A stretch of 53,842 nucleotides of DNA, taken from Candidatus Peregrinibacteria bacterium. Its GTDB lineage: Bacteria > Patescibacteriota > Gracilibacteria > UBA1369 > JABINC01. Shown here one piece after another: positions 23,791 through 33,070 of the stretch. The translations under genes and the position numbers were made by a program. Numbering within the stretch: position 1 is the first letter of the stretch; each line of letters opens with the position of its first letter. The notes under the pieces are model-generated. The model had not been told where the DNA came from and did no database searches. It saw nothing but the letters and a program-made list of their open reading frames with translations. The stretch is taken from the NCBI GenBank assembly GCA_030700255.1, contig JAUYJN010000004.1, positions 1 through 53,842 of the forward strand. The letters are read 5' to 3'.

Positions 23791-25611
23791 ATGACAACTT
23801 TAGAAAAAATTCAGGTTTTGGTGCAGCGCGCGCTTGAAGATTCGAGCCTCTGGGAGGGTTTAAAAAGCTCTGGGATGAGCGATTTTCAAATACACATCGA
23901 ATATCCGCGCGAGGCTCTACACGGAGACTATGCGACAAATGTCGCTATGCAGATAGCAGCACCTCTTGGGAAAAACCCTCGAGAAGTTGCTGAGATTTTG
24001 GTAGAGGCTATTTTGAAAACTGACGGCGTTGAAAAAATTATAGATGGCACTCCGGGGATTGCAGGGCCCGGATTTATAAATATTCGTGTGAAAAATGAAG
24101 TGCTTATTGATTCTATCAAAGATGCTGTCGAAAGAGGTGATAAATTTGGCAATTCAGAAGGCTTGGGAGGGCAAAAAATAATGCTGGAATTTGCACACCC
24201 AAACACCCATAAAGCGTTTCATATAGGGCATTTGCGCAATATCTGCCTTGGTGAATCTTTGGTAAGATTTTTGGAGTCACAAGGTGCTCATGTTTTCCGT
24301 GCCAACTACCAAGGTGATATCGGTCCGCATGTAGCAAAATGTATATGGGGTATGAAAAATATGCCTGAAAAGGATGGGCTCAGCCCTGTTCATAGCGAGA
24401 TTGAGGCGAGGGAGCTTGAGTCTAATTATCTAACTTCGCCAGAGCGCAAAGTTGAATATCTTGGTGCTGCCTATGCCTTCGGCGGCAAAGCGTACGAATC
24501 CGACAAAGACGGTTCAAAAGGAATTCAGGCTGAAATCAAAAAAATTAACATGCAAATTTACAAAAAAGACCCTGCTATCATGCCACTATGGGAAGTGACT
24601 CGCCAATGGAGCTTGGATTATTTTGATTACACGTATAGCCGCCTCGGTAGCCGTTTTGACCACTTATTTTTTGAAAGCCAAATGTACGAGCGAGGGGCTG
24701 AAATTGTAAAAAAATATATGGGGAAGATTTTTGAAGAATCAGATGGGGCGATTGTGTTCAAAGGTGAAAATTATGGACTACACACTCGTGTTTTTATCAC
24801 AAGCGAAGGGAATTCAACCTATGAAGGCAAAGAACTTGCTAATGTCGAGACACAATACGGCGTTTGGAATTTTGATAAAATCGTACATATAGTTGCAAAT
24901 GAACAATCCGGATATTTCAAAGTTGTATTCAAGGCTATAGAGCTCATTGAGCCAAAATTTGAAGGAAAGCAATTTCATGTCGATTACGGAATGGTGAAGC
25001 TTTCTTCTGGGAAAATGTCGAGTCGCACCGGGGACATTGTCACGGCGGAGAGTTTGATCGATGATGCCAAAACAAAAATAATGGATATCTTAAATGAAAA
25101 CATAAAGTCCGGGAGTTCACATTTAAGCGAATCAGAAAAAGAAGACGTCTCAGAAAAAGTCGCTATAGGAGCGGTGAAATTTACCATGCTTCATGCCGAT
25201 TCCAAAAAAGATATCGCTTTTGATATGGAGCAATCCCTCAAACTCACCGGAGATAGCGGGCCTTATTTACAATACGGATATACTCGTATAGCTTCGATTT
25301 TGAAAAAAATCGAAGGACAGTCAGGAGATGCTGATTTTTCACAATTCAATGATTTGGACTGGACCCTTGCTAAGCAAATACTTAGGTTCGAAGAAGAAGT
25401 AACGGCTTCTGCAAACGAGCTCACGACTCACAATACAGCTCATTATTTGGTCAGTCTCGTAGCTGATTTTTCTCGTTGGTATGAGAACAACCGCGTGGCT
25501 CAAGCCGAAGCCGGACTGCTCAGCGCTAGAGTTGAACTCCTAAAAGCAATTCAGAACGTACTCGCAAACGGACTTTATCTGCTCGGTATTGAAACTGTTG
25601 AGAGAATGTAA
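23791..25611 (+). CDS. argS: arginyl-tRNA synthetase
   Basis: ArgS charges tRNA-Arg with arginine using ATP. The N-terminal additional domain shows HGDYATNVAM. The class I signature is present as HPNTHKAFHIGH (HIGH at about 143-146), followed by RANYQGDIGPHV. KMSSRTGD at about 408 is the family's KMSK variant. The C-terminal anticodon domain ends with NGLYLLGIETVERM. The length of 606 is slightly above the usual 550-590. tRNA-Ser follows after 72 bp. Confidence 0.97.
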   Translation: MTTLEKIQVLVQRALEDSSLWEGLKSSGMSDFQIHIEYPREALHGDYATNVAMQIAAPLGKNPREVAEILVEAILKTDGVEKIIDGTPGIAGPGFINIRVKNEVLIDSIKDAVERGDKFGNSEGLGGQKIMLEFAHPNTHKAFHIGHLRNICLGESLVRFLESQGAHVFRANYQGDIGPHVAKCIWGMKNMPEKDGLSPVHSEIEARELESNYLTSPERKVEYLGAAYAFGGKAYESDKDGSKGIQAEIKKINMQIYKKDPAIMPLWEVTRQWSLDYFDYTYSRLGSRFDHLFFESQMYERGAEIVKKYMGKIFEESDGAIVFKGENYGLHTRVFITSEGNSTYEGKELANVETQYGVWNFDKIVHIVANEQSGYFKVVFKAIELIEPKFEGKQFHVDYGMVKLSSGKMSSRTGDIVTAESLIDDAKTKIMDILNENIKSGSSHLSESEKEDVSEKVAIGAVKFTMLHADSKKDIAFDMEQSLKLTGDSGPYLQYGYTRIASILKKIEGQSGDADFSQFNDLDWTLAKQILRFEEEVTASANELTTHNTAHYLVSLVADFSRWYENNRVAQAEAGLLSARVELLKAIQNVLANGLYLLGIETVERM

Positions 25612-25683
25612 TATTTCCTTGCAATAGTGAAGCAAACTGGCTATTAATACATAGCGTTGTTTCGACCAAACGTTTTACATTGC

Positions 25684-25771
25684 GGAGAGATGGCAGAGTG
25701 GTCGAATGCAACGGTCTTGAAAACCGTCAGGCCGCAAGGTCTCCAGGGTTCGAATCCCTGTCTCTCCGCCA
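25684..25771 (+). tRNA. tRNA-Ser (anticodon TGA)
   Basis: Acceptor arms GGAGAGA/TCTCTCC, discriminator G and an encoded CCA. The anticodon loop CTTGAAA within ACGGT/ACCGT gives TGA. The long variable arm CAGGCCGCAAGGTCTC fits class II. The length is 88 nt. Confidence 0.96.
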
Positions 25772-25829
25772 TTTTTGCTTGCAAAAAAACCTATAAGTAG
25801 GGTACTATTCTTCCTTTTAAAGGAAAATC

Positions 25830-27260
25830 ATGGGAAGAAAAGATCCAGGTCCAACTAGGCAAATGCCAACCGTAGATGAAGTAGAAGATGATGCTACCGG
25901 TAGAGTTCTAACTGATGCTGATAGTTTTTTTAATGGAGAGCCTGTTTTTGAAGAGGCCAAAGAGGTTGATCCTGAAATTTCAGTTCCTGTTGTTGATAAT
26001 AGCGTTGGGGTTGAAACTCTAATACCTGAACGTGCCGCTGAAACAGGGGGCGCAGTAGTTGCATTCGAGCCTTTGGAGGAGGATGGGAGCTTTGGAGTCT
26101 CGGACCGTACCGTCCCAATTATGGAGGCCTTGCGCACCGATACTGCTAAAGCTCTCACTGAAATGACGGATGGATGGGATGATGATTTAGAAAAAAAGCT
26201 TGAAGAAGCGAAGATAAAAATCTTGCTTGATAATTGCAAGTCGATGTTTAGAAGATTTTCTCCAAAAGCTATGGCAAGACTTGCAAACTTAATATTGGAA
26301 AATCCTGAAGCCGGCTTCGTATGGATAAAATCTTTGGATGTACTTATACGATGTGATGCCGATAAAATATCTAAGAATCCTATCAAGGGTCCAGGCATGT
26401 ATATATTAAACCTTGAGGATTCTGATACAGACATCACCCTCTTGGCTTCAAGTCCAAAGGATACCGGAGATGGGCTTTTGGCTTCATCTTTCAAAAAAGC
26501 TCATGCGGGAGTAGTAGGAGAAGCGACAAGTCATGGTCTACCCGCATCAGCAACTGTCAGCTATATGGGTAGGTCTCCCCTAAATGCACTTTTTATACCG
26601 GCTAGCCTAATACAGGCTCTGCCTGCTGACGCTCAAGCTGAATTGCTGACAAGAGGGCTCGAAGCCAGAAATTATTTAAGTGGGTTAAATCTTGATATGA
26701 CCATGGATACAGCTGAGGATACCGCTCCATATACAATTCCGATGAATAGCCTACCAAAAGAAACTCTAAATTGGCTTATCGATTCCGGATTGGCTGAAGC
26801 TGTGAATGCTGCAGATATTTCAACTTATGATGAGGATATTGAAAGTGGAAAAGATGTAACTGCCAGATCATATTACGCCGGTGATGATATTGAGCTACTT
26901 CAAGGTTATGTAGCTTATATAAAAAGTGGAGTATTAAGTGTAGCGGAAAATCAAACTGCAGGTTTTGGCGAAAATAAGGTTCTCGCAAGAATAAGCGAGG
27001 GCAACCTAACCGGAGAGATGGTCGCTGCAACAGGTAATGCGCCCAGCGCTAAATTAACTGCTGAAACAGTGGTTGAGATTGTATATATACGTATACCAAA
27101 AACTACCAAAGGCATGCCAAATCGCAAAGAAGTTCTCGAGGAAAGAATAGCTGCTCTGCGAGCTTTGCATTTTAACTTAGCTTCTACTTTGCAACGCGCC
27201 GCATCTCATAGAAATGCGCTTGCGGCACAGGCGAGCAAAAGAGCTCGAAGAAGAAGGTAG
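25830..27260 (+). CDS. hypothetical protein, 476 aa
   Basis: No family is recognised. The first 95 residues are acidic and low in structure. The middle (about 100-300) mixes helices and strands (KAMARLANLILENPEAGFVW, GPGMYILNLEDSDTDITLL, ASATVSYMGRSPLNALFIPA). The C-terminus is helical and ends in a strongly basic tail (KRARRRR). There is no signal peptide or membrane helix, so it is probably cytoplasmic, perhaps nucleic-acid-associated through the tail. It follows tRNA-Ser by 58 bp. Confidence 0.65.
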   Translation: MGRKDPGPTRQMPTVDEVEDDATGRVLTDADSFFNGEPVFEEAKEVDPEISVPVVDNSVGVETLIPERAAETGGAVVAFEPLEEDGSFGVSDRTVPIMEALRTDTAKALTEMTDGWDDDLEKKLEEAKIKILLDNCKSMFRRFSPKAMARLANLILENPEAGFVWIKSLDVLIRCDADKISKNPIKGPGMYILNLEDSDTDITLLASSPKDTGDGLLASSFKKAHAGVVGEATSHGLPASATVSYMGRSPLNALFIPASLIQALPADAQAELLTRGLEARNYLSGLNLDMTMDTAEDTAPYTIPMNSLPKETLNWLIDSGLAEAVNAADISTYDEDIESGKDVTARSYYAGDDIELLQGYVAYIKSGVLSVAENQTAGFGENKVLARISEGNLTGEMVAATGNAPSAKLTAETVVEIVYIRIPKTTKGMPNRKEVLEERIAALRALHFNLASTLQRAASHRNALAAQASKRARRRR

Positions 27261-27283
27261 TAGCATGAAGAGGTCGCTGAATT

Positions 27284-27311
27284 TTACATCCACCACTTAG
27301 TCTGATACAAT
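27284..27311 (+). promoter_or_regulatory. promoter for the holin-like gene
   Basis: TTACAT (27284-27289), 16-bp spacer, TACAAT (27306-27311), 30 bp ahead of the ATG. Confidence 0.5.
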
Positions 27312-27341
27312 CGGGGGTAAGTTATTCTTAATCAAAAATTT

Positions 27342-27620
27342 ATGTTAAATGCAAAAGCGCTAGGAATGTCCGGAGGTTTGCTTTGGGGATCTTGTATGCT
27401 TGTTTCTACTTTTATCGGAATGTATTTCGTAGGTTATGCGTCTGGTTATTTTGACATGCTTATGGGTATGTATCCAGGATATGAACTATCTGTTCCAGGT
27501 GCATTTATTGGATTCGCCTATGGCTTCGCCGATGGATTTATCGGCATGTTCCTACTCGGATGGCTATACAACCGATGCGACGCTAAATGCCCATTTGTAG
27601 GTAGCAAAAAAAAGAAATAG
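27342..27620 (+). CDS. small two-span membrane protein, holin-like
   Basis: Two or three Gly-rich membrane segments (GGLLWGSCMLVSTFIGMYFV and GAFIGFAYGFADGFIGMFLL) end in WLYNRC and a Lys tail. The GFxDGxIGGxxxxWLYN pattern occurs in short proteins often labelled bacteriophage holin. I recall that label and do not take it as proof of lysis function. No phage genes are near. It may be a glycine-zipper membrane protein of unknown role. Confidence 0.6.
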   Translation: MLNAKALGMSGGLLWGSCMLVSTFIGMYFVGYASGYFDMLMGMYPGYELSVPGAFIGFAYGFADGFIGMFLLGWLYNRCDAKCPFVGSKKKK

Positions 27621-27632
27621 CCCAGTTTTTAC

Positions 27633-27660
27633 TTGAGTAATTTTGTGTGTAGTGTAAGAT
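27633..27660 (+). promoter_or_regulatory. promoter of the first Cys-rich family gene
   Basis: TTGAGT (27633-27638), 16-bp spacer, TAAGAT (27655-27660). It lies 30 bp ahead of the original ATG at 27690, not of the internal ATG at 27757. Confidence 0.52.
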
Positions 27661-27689
27661 CCGGTACTTAAGTTTATTAGTTTTGTCTT

Positions 27690-27812
27690 ATGGAAAATAT
27701 CTTGAGGAATCAAAAATGTGGAACGTGTAGTAAGGATTTCCCTATCACAGATATAGATGAAAAAATCTATGCAAAGTTTGAGGTCAAAAGTCCCAAGGAT
27801 TGCGATTTTTAA
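27690..27812 (+). pseudogene. N-terminal stub of Cys-rich family copy A
   Basis: Forty codons read MENILRNQKCGTCSKDFPI and on to KIYAKFEV. This matches the N-terminal zinc module of the family (compare CKQCKTLFEI at 44.9 kb), then runs out of frame and stops. About 80-90 codons of the usual N-terminal region are missing at the junction near 27770-27790, where the frame changes to that of the ORF 27757-29049. Confidence 0.7.
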
Positions 27813-29049
27813 TTCCAAAAGTGAGAACTCCGAATATACCGTTCATAGTGGTGGTAACCGAAATTGCTACATGTCTTCCTCGCTTGTCGATTGCGAAGAT
27901 GTTCATTACACGGATTGGGGGTTTTATTGTAAGGACTCTCTCGATCTATATATGTGTACCGGTTGCGAACTTTGTTACTTCTGTTTTTCTTGTGAAAAAT
28001 GTTATAGCAGTATGTACCTTGAACACTCTGAAGGTTTGAATTTTTCTTACCTTTGTTTTGATTGTCGAGGTTCAAACAATCTTATCGGATGCAGTGAGCT
28101 TCGCAACAAAGAATACATGGTCCTAAATCAAAAAGTTACTCCTGAAGAATTTGAAAAATATTTGCATGCATTAAAAACCAACCCGGAATACAGAAAAGAA
28201 TTTTTGAAAAGTTACGATCAATTAAAAGCGCAAACTCCAAAGCGTTTTGCGATGGAAAAAAATTGTGAAAATTGCACCGGAAATAATTTGGTAAATGCAA
28301 AAAATGCTACAAATTGTTATGACTCAAAAAATCTGGAAGATGTAAGGTACTGCCAGGATACAGGTGATATGAAAGACTGCTGTGATTGTACCAGGATCGG
28401 CACGGGAGAAATGCTTTACGAATGTAAAGCGATTATAGATTTAAATTACAGTAAGTTTTGTAATCTCTGCTATTACTCAAGCAACTTGCAATACTGCGAT
28501 AACTGTCAAAATGCACATGATTCTTTTGGATGCATGAGTTTGAAAAATAATAAATTTTGTATTTTGAATAAGCAGTATACAAAAGAAAAGTATGAAGAGT
28601 TGATGCCGCAAATAATCGAGCACATGAAAAAAGAAAAATCATATGGAGAATTTTTCCCAGTTGAATTAACTGTGTATGGATACAATGAGACCAAAGCTTT
28701 TGAGTGGTTCCCAATGACTCGGCAAGAAGTTTTGGCAAAAGGTTGGGAATGGAGAGAAAAAGATATCAGGCAATACCTACCCGGAACAAACGAAATCTTA
28801 GCATGTGTTGATTGCGGAAAAAATTATAGGATTATTCCTTATGAAGGAAAATTTTATGAGAAACTTGGATTACCGATTCCAAAAAAATGTCCAGACTGCA
28901 GGCACTTTGAAAGAGTGGCATGGCAGAGCCCAAGGCGGCTCTGGGAGAGGGTTTGTATGAAATGCTCGACCGATTTTAAAACAACATACTCTCCGGATAA
29001 AACTGATATAGTTTATTGCGACGCATGTTATTTGGGTACTTTGAATTAA
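27757..29049 (+). CDS. Cys-rich repeat protein copy A, N-terminally truncated
   Basis: This 430-residue frame aligns with residues about 115 to the end of the full-length paralogues. From N to C it has KVPRIAIFN, a Cys-rich core, GCSELRNKEYMVLNQ, a second core, FGCMSLKNNKFCILNKQYT, GEFFP, and an intact C-terminal zinc module with four Cys pairs (CVDC, CPDC, CMKC, CDAC). The real promoter and ATG belong to an upstream stub in another frame, so translation would need the internal ATG at 27757. It is either a pseudogene or a shortened variant. The function of the family is unknown. Confidence 0.75.
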   Translation: MKKSMQSLRSKVPRIAIFNSKSENSEYTVHSGGNRNCYMSSSLVDCEDVHYTDWGFYCKDSLDLYMCTGCELCYFCFSCEKCYSSMYLEHSEGLNFSYLCFDCRGSNNLIGCSELRNKEYMVLNQKVTPEEFEKYLHALKTNPEYRKEFLKSYDQLKAQTPKRFAMEKNCENCTGNNLVNAKNATNCYDSKNLEDVRYCQDTGDMKDCCDCTRIGTGEMLYECKAIIDLNYSKFCNLCYYSSNLQYCDNCQNAHDSFGCMSLKNNKFCILNKQYTKEKYEELMPQIIEHMKKEKSYGEFFPVELTVYGYNETKAFEWFPMTRQEVLAKGWEWREKDIRQYLPGTNEILACVDCGKNYRIIPYEGKFYEKLGLPIPKKCPDCRHFERVAWQSPRRLWERVCMKCSTDFKTTYSPDKTDIVYCDACYLGTLN

Positions 29050-29131
29050 ATTGTTTTTCTATTTAAAAAGTTTTGTGATATAAGATACAAGATGTATTTA
29101 TTTTTGTATTTATTTTTTAATTTACGTACAT

Positions 29132-30331
29132 ATGAGAGTCGTACTAAATCTAAAACATCTACTTGAGAACAAGCTTATTACAAGCTCGGAAGCTAGTAGA
29201 TTTAAAAGCCTTTCTATGAAGGCTACGTTCCAGTTCGCTGTTAGTTTACTTATGATATTTGGCTTACTCGCACTCGGAGCAGGAGCTTTTGCTATGAAAC
29301 CGGGGCCTGAAATGATGACGCTTCTCGGTGTTGTTATGCTTGGTCTTGGAATTGTTTTTGGAAGAGTGAAAGGTGAATATTCATGGGCATTTGTGAGCTT
29401 CGTTGCCTTGGTCGCCGGTTCGCTTTTGACTGCTAGTGGAATAAGCATGGAACTTGCAAATGTTGAAATTGCGGCACTTGTATCTGCAGTTTTATTTATG
29501 CTTGTTGCAGTCATTGCTAACAGCGGATTCCTCAGTGCTTTGTCTGCTATAGCTATTGCTGCGACAGTAGGTGGTGGTGCTGAATATGGTTTCAATAGTA
29601 GTTACCTACTAGGTCTTGAATCTCGAATTCTTGCTATAGTAGTTTTCGTTATTCTTGGAGCTTTCGCGCTACAATTATCTAAAAAACTTAAGCCGGCCGG
29701 GGGGCGAATAGCTCTTGTTTTTGCACGTACATCTCTTGTTATAATCAACGTTGCATTTTGGGCAGGGTCACTACTTGGAGATACTGTTGGAAGAATAAAT
29801 TATGAAGCAATGGCTGAGGCGGATTACGATAAGCTTGCAACTGCATACAACACTTTGTTGCCATCATGGTTCGGTGGGGCAGTGATATATTCTCCAAATT
29901 TCTTTGCTATCGCATGGGCTGTTGCAATCATACTTATCGGAATATGGGCTGTTAGAAAAAACAGTGCTTTTGTTTTGAATGTTGTCACTGTTTTTGCAGC
30001 TTTGCATTTTTACACACAATGGTTTGAAAGATTTGGAACAGAGTCATGGAGCTTGCTTACTGCAGGTGGCGTTGCGGTCCTAATCGCATTTGGTCTTAGT
30101 TTTATAAATGAAGACAGGCCGGCTAGAGTAACTTCTCTACCAACTCCTGCAAAAGCAACGCCTACTGTTGCAAAAAAAGTTGTAGCGAAAAAAATGGCTA
30201 AGAAGAAAGTTACTGCTAAAAAGCCGGTTGTGAAGAAGGCTGCTGTGAAAAAAGCAGCAGTTAAGAAAGTTGCTGTAAAAAAAGTTGTTGTTAAGAAGGC
30301 AAAGAAGAAAAAGGCTACAAAGAAAAAATAA
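29132..30331 (+). CDS. polytopic membrane protein with histone-like Lys/Ala tail
   Basis: After a cytoplasmic helix (LLENKLITSSEASRFKSL), like the start of DUF2157 proteins, come about nine to ten membrane helices. The last 54 residues (about 346-399) are almost only Lys, Val and Ala in short repeats (VKKAAVKKAAVKKVAVKK), like bacterial histone H1-like tails. The tail would face the cytoplasm if the helix count is even and could contact DNA or RNA. That is inference. The gene ends at a bidirectional terminator shared with the convergent TrmB-like gene. Confidence 0.75.
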   Translation: MRVVLNLKHLLENKLITSSEASRFKSLSMKATFQFAVSLLMIFGLLALGAGAFAMKPGPEMMTLLGVVMLGLGIVFGRVKGEYSWAFVSFVALVAGSLLTASGISMELANVEIAALVSAVLFMLVAVIANSGFLSALSAIAIAATVGGGAEYGFNSSYLLGLESRILAIVVFVILGAFALQLSKKLKPAGGRIALVFARTSLVIINVAFWAGSLLGDTVGRINYEAMAEADYDKLATAYNTLLPSWFGGAVIYSPNFFAIAWAVAIILIGIWAVRKNSAFVLNVVTVFAALHFYTQWFERFGTESWSLLTAGGVAVLIAFGLSFINEDRPARVTSLPTPAKATPTVAKKVVAKKMAKKKVTAKKPVVKKAAVKKAAVKKVAVKKVVVKKAKKKKATKKK

Positions 30332-30342
30332 AGTGATTGACC

Positions 30343-30377
30343 AAAAAGACCTCCGCTTTTGGCGGAGGTCTTTTTTT
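30343..30377. terminator. bidirectional intrinsic terminator
   Basis: AAAAAGACCTCCGC (30343-30356) pairs with the sequence 30362-30375 around a TTTTG loop. It has A-run and T-run flanks on both sides and separates the converging genes at 30331 and 30376. Confidence 0.9.
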
Positions 30378-31134
30378 ATAACTGCTCCCAAAGCATTTCG
30401 AATACTGTCATCATGGATGCGAAGTAGTCCGGTTGGGTGATTTTGATAGCAACTTCTTTGCTTGGTGCGTAGTGAAGTAGGTAGACGGAGCCGCCCATGA
30501 AGATCATGTCCGAAAGTATTTTTTTGTCGGCTGAAATCTTTTTGAATTTATGGTTGGGGTTTTTTGAATTCTTTATAAACCAATCCGCTTCCGGGCCGTC
30601 AACAACTATGTCGCGGATATGCGGTTTTGTTATAGCGGATTCTTTGAGATGTTCGAGTCCGATTTTCTTAAGTTCATCTGAATGAAATACAATCCCCGGA
30701 TTGAAGATCGAACAGTAATCCCCACCGCCGAGCGCGGTCTCGAGCGAGGCGTATACAGTGTCTATAGAATCAAGAGCGCGAATGTCGAACACGCCAAAGT
30801 CTTGATCTGATTTAAATGCTATTTCGTCGAGGTGAGTTTCAAGTAGGTGCGCGGAAGTTTTGAGATCATTAAATTTTCGCTCAGCATTTTTTGTCAAAAC
30901 TTTTGAAATCATCTGCGGTGAGAGTGACGCAAAATATGTCGTATCTTTTCGCTTTTGCTTCGCGACTAAGTTTTGAGCGATTAGAGTTTCGAGTATCGCA
31001 TAAACAGTCGGACGTTTTAAGTTCGTCGCCTTGGAAATCAAAGTCGCAGTCGTAGCCCCACGCTTGAGCAGATGTATCAGCACAGCCTGTTCGCTAGGAT
31101 TGAATCCGCAAGTTGAGAGAAGATTTGAAATCAT
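30376..31134 (-). CDS. TrmB-family transcriptional regulator
   Basis: The N-terminal winged helix (FNPSEQAVLIHLLKRGATTA, KATNLKRPTVYAILETLIAQ) is followed by a coiled segment and a C-terminal ligand or phospholipase-D-like domain ending VAIKITQPDYFASMMTVFEML. The order matches TrmB-type regulators, known for sugar control in archaea and frequent in Patescibacteria. It is divergent from Cys-rich copy B. Its promoter (31217-31246) abuts an element that also occurs at Cys-rich copy C. A Cys-rich family target is therefore a reasonable guess. Confidence 0.82.
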   Translation of the reverse strand: MISNLLSTCGFNPSEQAVLIHLLKRGATTATLISKATNLKRPTVYAILETLIAQNLVAKQKRKDTTYFASLSPQMISKVLTKNAERKFNDLKTSAHLLETHLDEIAFKSDQDFGVFDIRALDSIDTVYASLETALGGGDYCSIFNPGIVFHSDELKKIGLEHLKESAITKPHIRDIVVDGPEADWFIKNSKNPNHKFKKISADKKILSDMIFMGGSVYLLHYAPSKEVAIKITQPDYFASMMTVFEMLWEQL

Positions 31135-31161
31135 AGGAAATTGTTACTTCGTACCTTATTT

Positions 31162-31188
31162 CGCAACTCAAGCCTTCGGCGAGTTGCG
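31162..31188. repeat. hairpin upstream of the TrmB-like gene
   Basis: CGCAACTC (31162-31169) pairs with GAGTTGCG (31181-31188). Inside, GCC-TTC-GGC adds three pairs beyond an AA bulge. It lies in the 5' leader of the minus-strand TrmB-like message, so it could shape its translation. Confidence 0.5.
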
Positions 31189-31216
31189 TGATTGTCAGAA
31201 AATTATTGACAAGTTT

Positions 31217-31302
31217 AGTATAGCATAAATTGGCTTATACGAGCAATATTTATTGCATCATAAAATAAAGGTTATTGAAAACTTTTGAATATGTTTTATA
31301 AT
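31217..31302. promoter_or_regulatory. divergent promoters of TrmB-like gene and Cys-rich copy B
   Basis: Minus strand: TTGCTC (31241-31246), 18-bp spacer, TATACT (31217-31222). Plus strand: TTGAAA (31275-31280), 16-bp spacer, TATAAT (31297-31302). Between them, 31250-31264 reads TTATTGCATCATAAA, found again at 39068-39082 over the start of Cys-rich copy C. It is a candidate regulator site. Confidence 0.55.
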
Positions 31303-31351
31303 AGCTTACGAAAGATCACCTACATATATAAACCCCTAACCATCACTTACT

Positions 31352-33025
31352 ATGACACAAGTTACATCGAAAAAATCAGGCATTACATTTGAAGTTTCGG
31401 ACAAGGATAAAAAATTTATTGAAAATATTTCTCCTGTTATAAATGGGAAGAAATTTGAGATACCGCTTCCGACGACTACTCCGGATGAAAGACAACAGCG
31501 TCGGCTCGCGCACAGAAACGAAAGAAATTTATACAAAAGAAAGTGCGACGGTACCGGTAAAGATATTATTTCAACTTATCGAGCCGAAGCCCCATTTCCA
31601 GTCTACAGCATTCAACATTGGTGGAGCGACAAATGGAACGCAAAAGATTATGCGCAAGATTTTGATTTTAGCCGTCCATTTTTCGAGCAATTCGCCGAAT
31701 TACAAAAAAAAGTCCCAAGACTCGGCGTGCTCCAAGAGCAAAATGAAAATTCGGATTATACGAATTGCGCTACAAATTTAAAAGATTGCTATTTACTCTT
31801 CTCATCCGATTACAATCGTTCGTGTTATTACGGGGTCTGGATTCAGCGCTCAAATGACTGTCTCGACAACTTACTCCTCGATGACTCAGAGCTCGCTTAC
31901 GACTGTATTTTCTCAAAAAAACTCTACAACTGTAAAACGTGCATGTATTCATCTTTGTGCTCCGACTCGGCATTTCTACTTGATTGCAAAAACTGCACCA
32001 ATTGCTTCATGTGCTTCGGACTTCGCAATCAAGAATACTGCTTGTTTAACAAAAAAGTTACAAAAGAGGAATACGAGGATTACATGAAAAAATATCCACT
32101 TACGTCACGAACAAATTACGATTATTTCAAAAATCATTTCTTGGAATTCATCAAAGATGCGCCATATCTATATATGCGACGTAACGGACGGATTGAGAAT
32201 TCTACAGGAGATTTCTTGACTGATGTCGAGAATTGCGAAGAGTGCTTCGAAGCAACTGAAGCCAAAGATTGCAAATACGTTCAAGGCGCATTTCAAGTAA
32301 AAGATGCGATGGATTGTTGCTATGTGAATAATGAGTTCGGCTATGAAAATTGCGAATGTTTCCCGATGCCATTTGGCGCAAAATTCTGCGTAAACTGCTA
32401 CTCCGGATCAGACCTAATGTACTGCGACTCTTGTATGAATAACTGCCGAGATTGTTTCGGATGCGTCGGCCTCAAACAATCACAATATTGTATTTTGAAC
32501 AAGCAATATACCAAAGAAGAGTATGAAGAATTGTTACCGAAAATCATTGAACATATGAAAAATGACGGCTCATTTGGTGAATTTTTCCCTGGAAATTTGA
32601 GCCCATATTCTTACCAAGAAAGTGTGGCGATGGATTTTTTTCCACTGACAAAAGAGCGAGCGATAGCGAGCGGATTTAAATGGGAGGAGGTTGATGATAA
32701 GCAATACGTGCCTCAATCCATAGCCGTAGCTGATGACTTGAAAGACATAGATGATTCGATTTGTAGCCAAGTCCTCTCCTGCATCGAAACCGGGAAAAAC
32801 TTCCGCATCATTCCGCAAGAACTTGCGTTTTACAAAAAAGTCGGATTACCGATTCCAAATCTTTGCCCGGAAACTCGTCATCAAGAGCGTGCGAAATTCA
32901 GAAACTCACGACACTTATATGACAGAACTTGCTCTGCCTCTGGAGTAGCGCTTAAATCAACTTACGCACCTGATCGCCCTGAAAAAGTTTACTCAGAAGA
33001 AGAATACTTAAAATTGATTGGGTAG
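31352..33025 (+). CDS. Cys-rich repeat protein copy B, full length
   Basis: 557 residues. The N-terminal module keeps the fold sequence (RRLAHRNERNLYKRKCDGTG, YSIQHWWSDKW) but has lost most Cys. Next come DFDFSRPFFEQF and NSDYTNCATNLKDCYL, the first Cys-rich core ending CFMCFGLRNQEYCLFNKK, and a linker helix. The second core ends CFGCVGLKQSQYCILNKQYT, then GEFFP and PLTKERA. The C-terminal module (CIETG, CPETRHQER, CSASG, YSEEEY) has single Cys where others have pairs. There is no signal or membrane segment, so it is probably cytoplasmic. The function is unknown. It is expressed from its own promoter, divergent from a TrmB-like gene. Confidence 0.85.
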   Translation: MTQVTSKKSGITFEVSDKDKKFIENISPVINGKKFEIPLPTTTPDERQQRRLAHRNERNLYKRKCDGTGKDIISTYRAEAPFPVYSIQHWWSDKWNAKDYAQDFDFSRPFFEQFAELQKKVPRLGVLQEQNENSDYTNCATNLKDCYLLFSSDYNRSCYYGVWIQRSNDCLDNLLLDDSELAYDCIFSKKLYNCKTCMYSSLCSDSAFLLDCKNCTNCFMCFGLRNQEYCLFNKKVTKEEYEDYMKKYPLTSRTNYDYFKNHFLEFIKDAPYLYMRRNGRIENSTGDFLTDVENCEECFEATEAKDCKYVQGAFQVKDAMDCCYVNNEFGYENCECFPMPFGAKFCVNCYSGSDLMYCDSCMNNCRDCFGCVGLKQSQYCILNKQYTKEEYEELLPKIIEHMKNDGSFGEFFPGNLSPYSYQESVAMDFFPLTKERAIASGFKWEEVDDKQYVPQSIAVADDLKDIDDSICSQVLSCIETGKNFRIIPQELAFYKKVGLPIPNLCPETRHQERAKFRNSRHLYDRTCSASGVALKSTYAPDRPEKVYSEEEYLKLIG

Positions 33026-33070
33026 ATAACAGAAATGACTAAAAGAATTCCCGCGTAGTCATCATGAATA

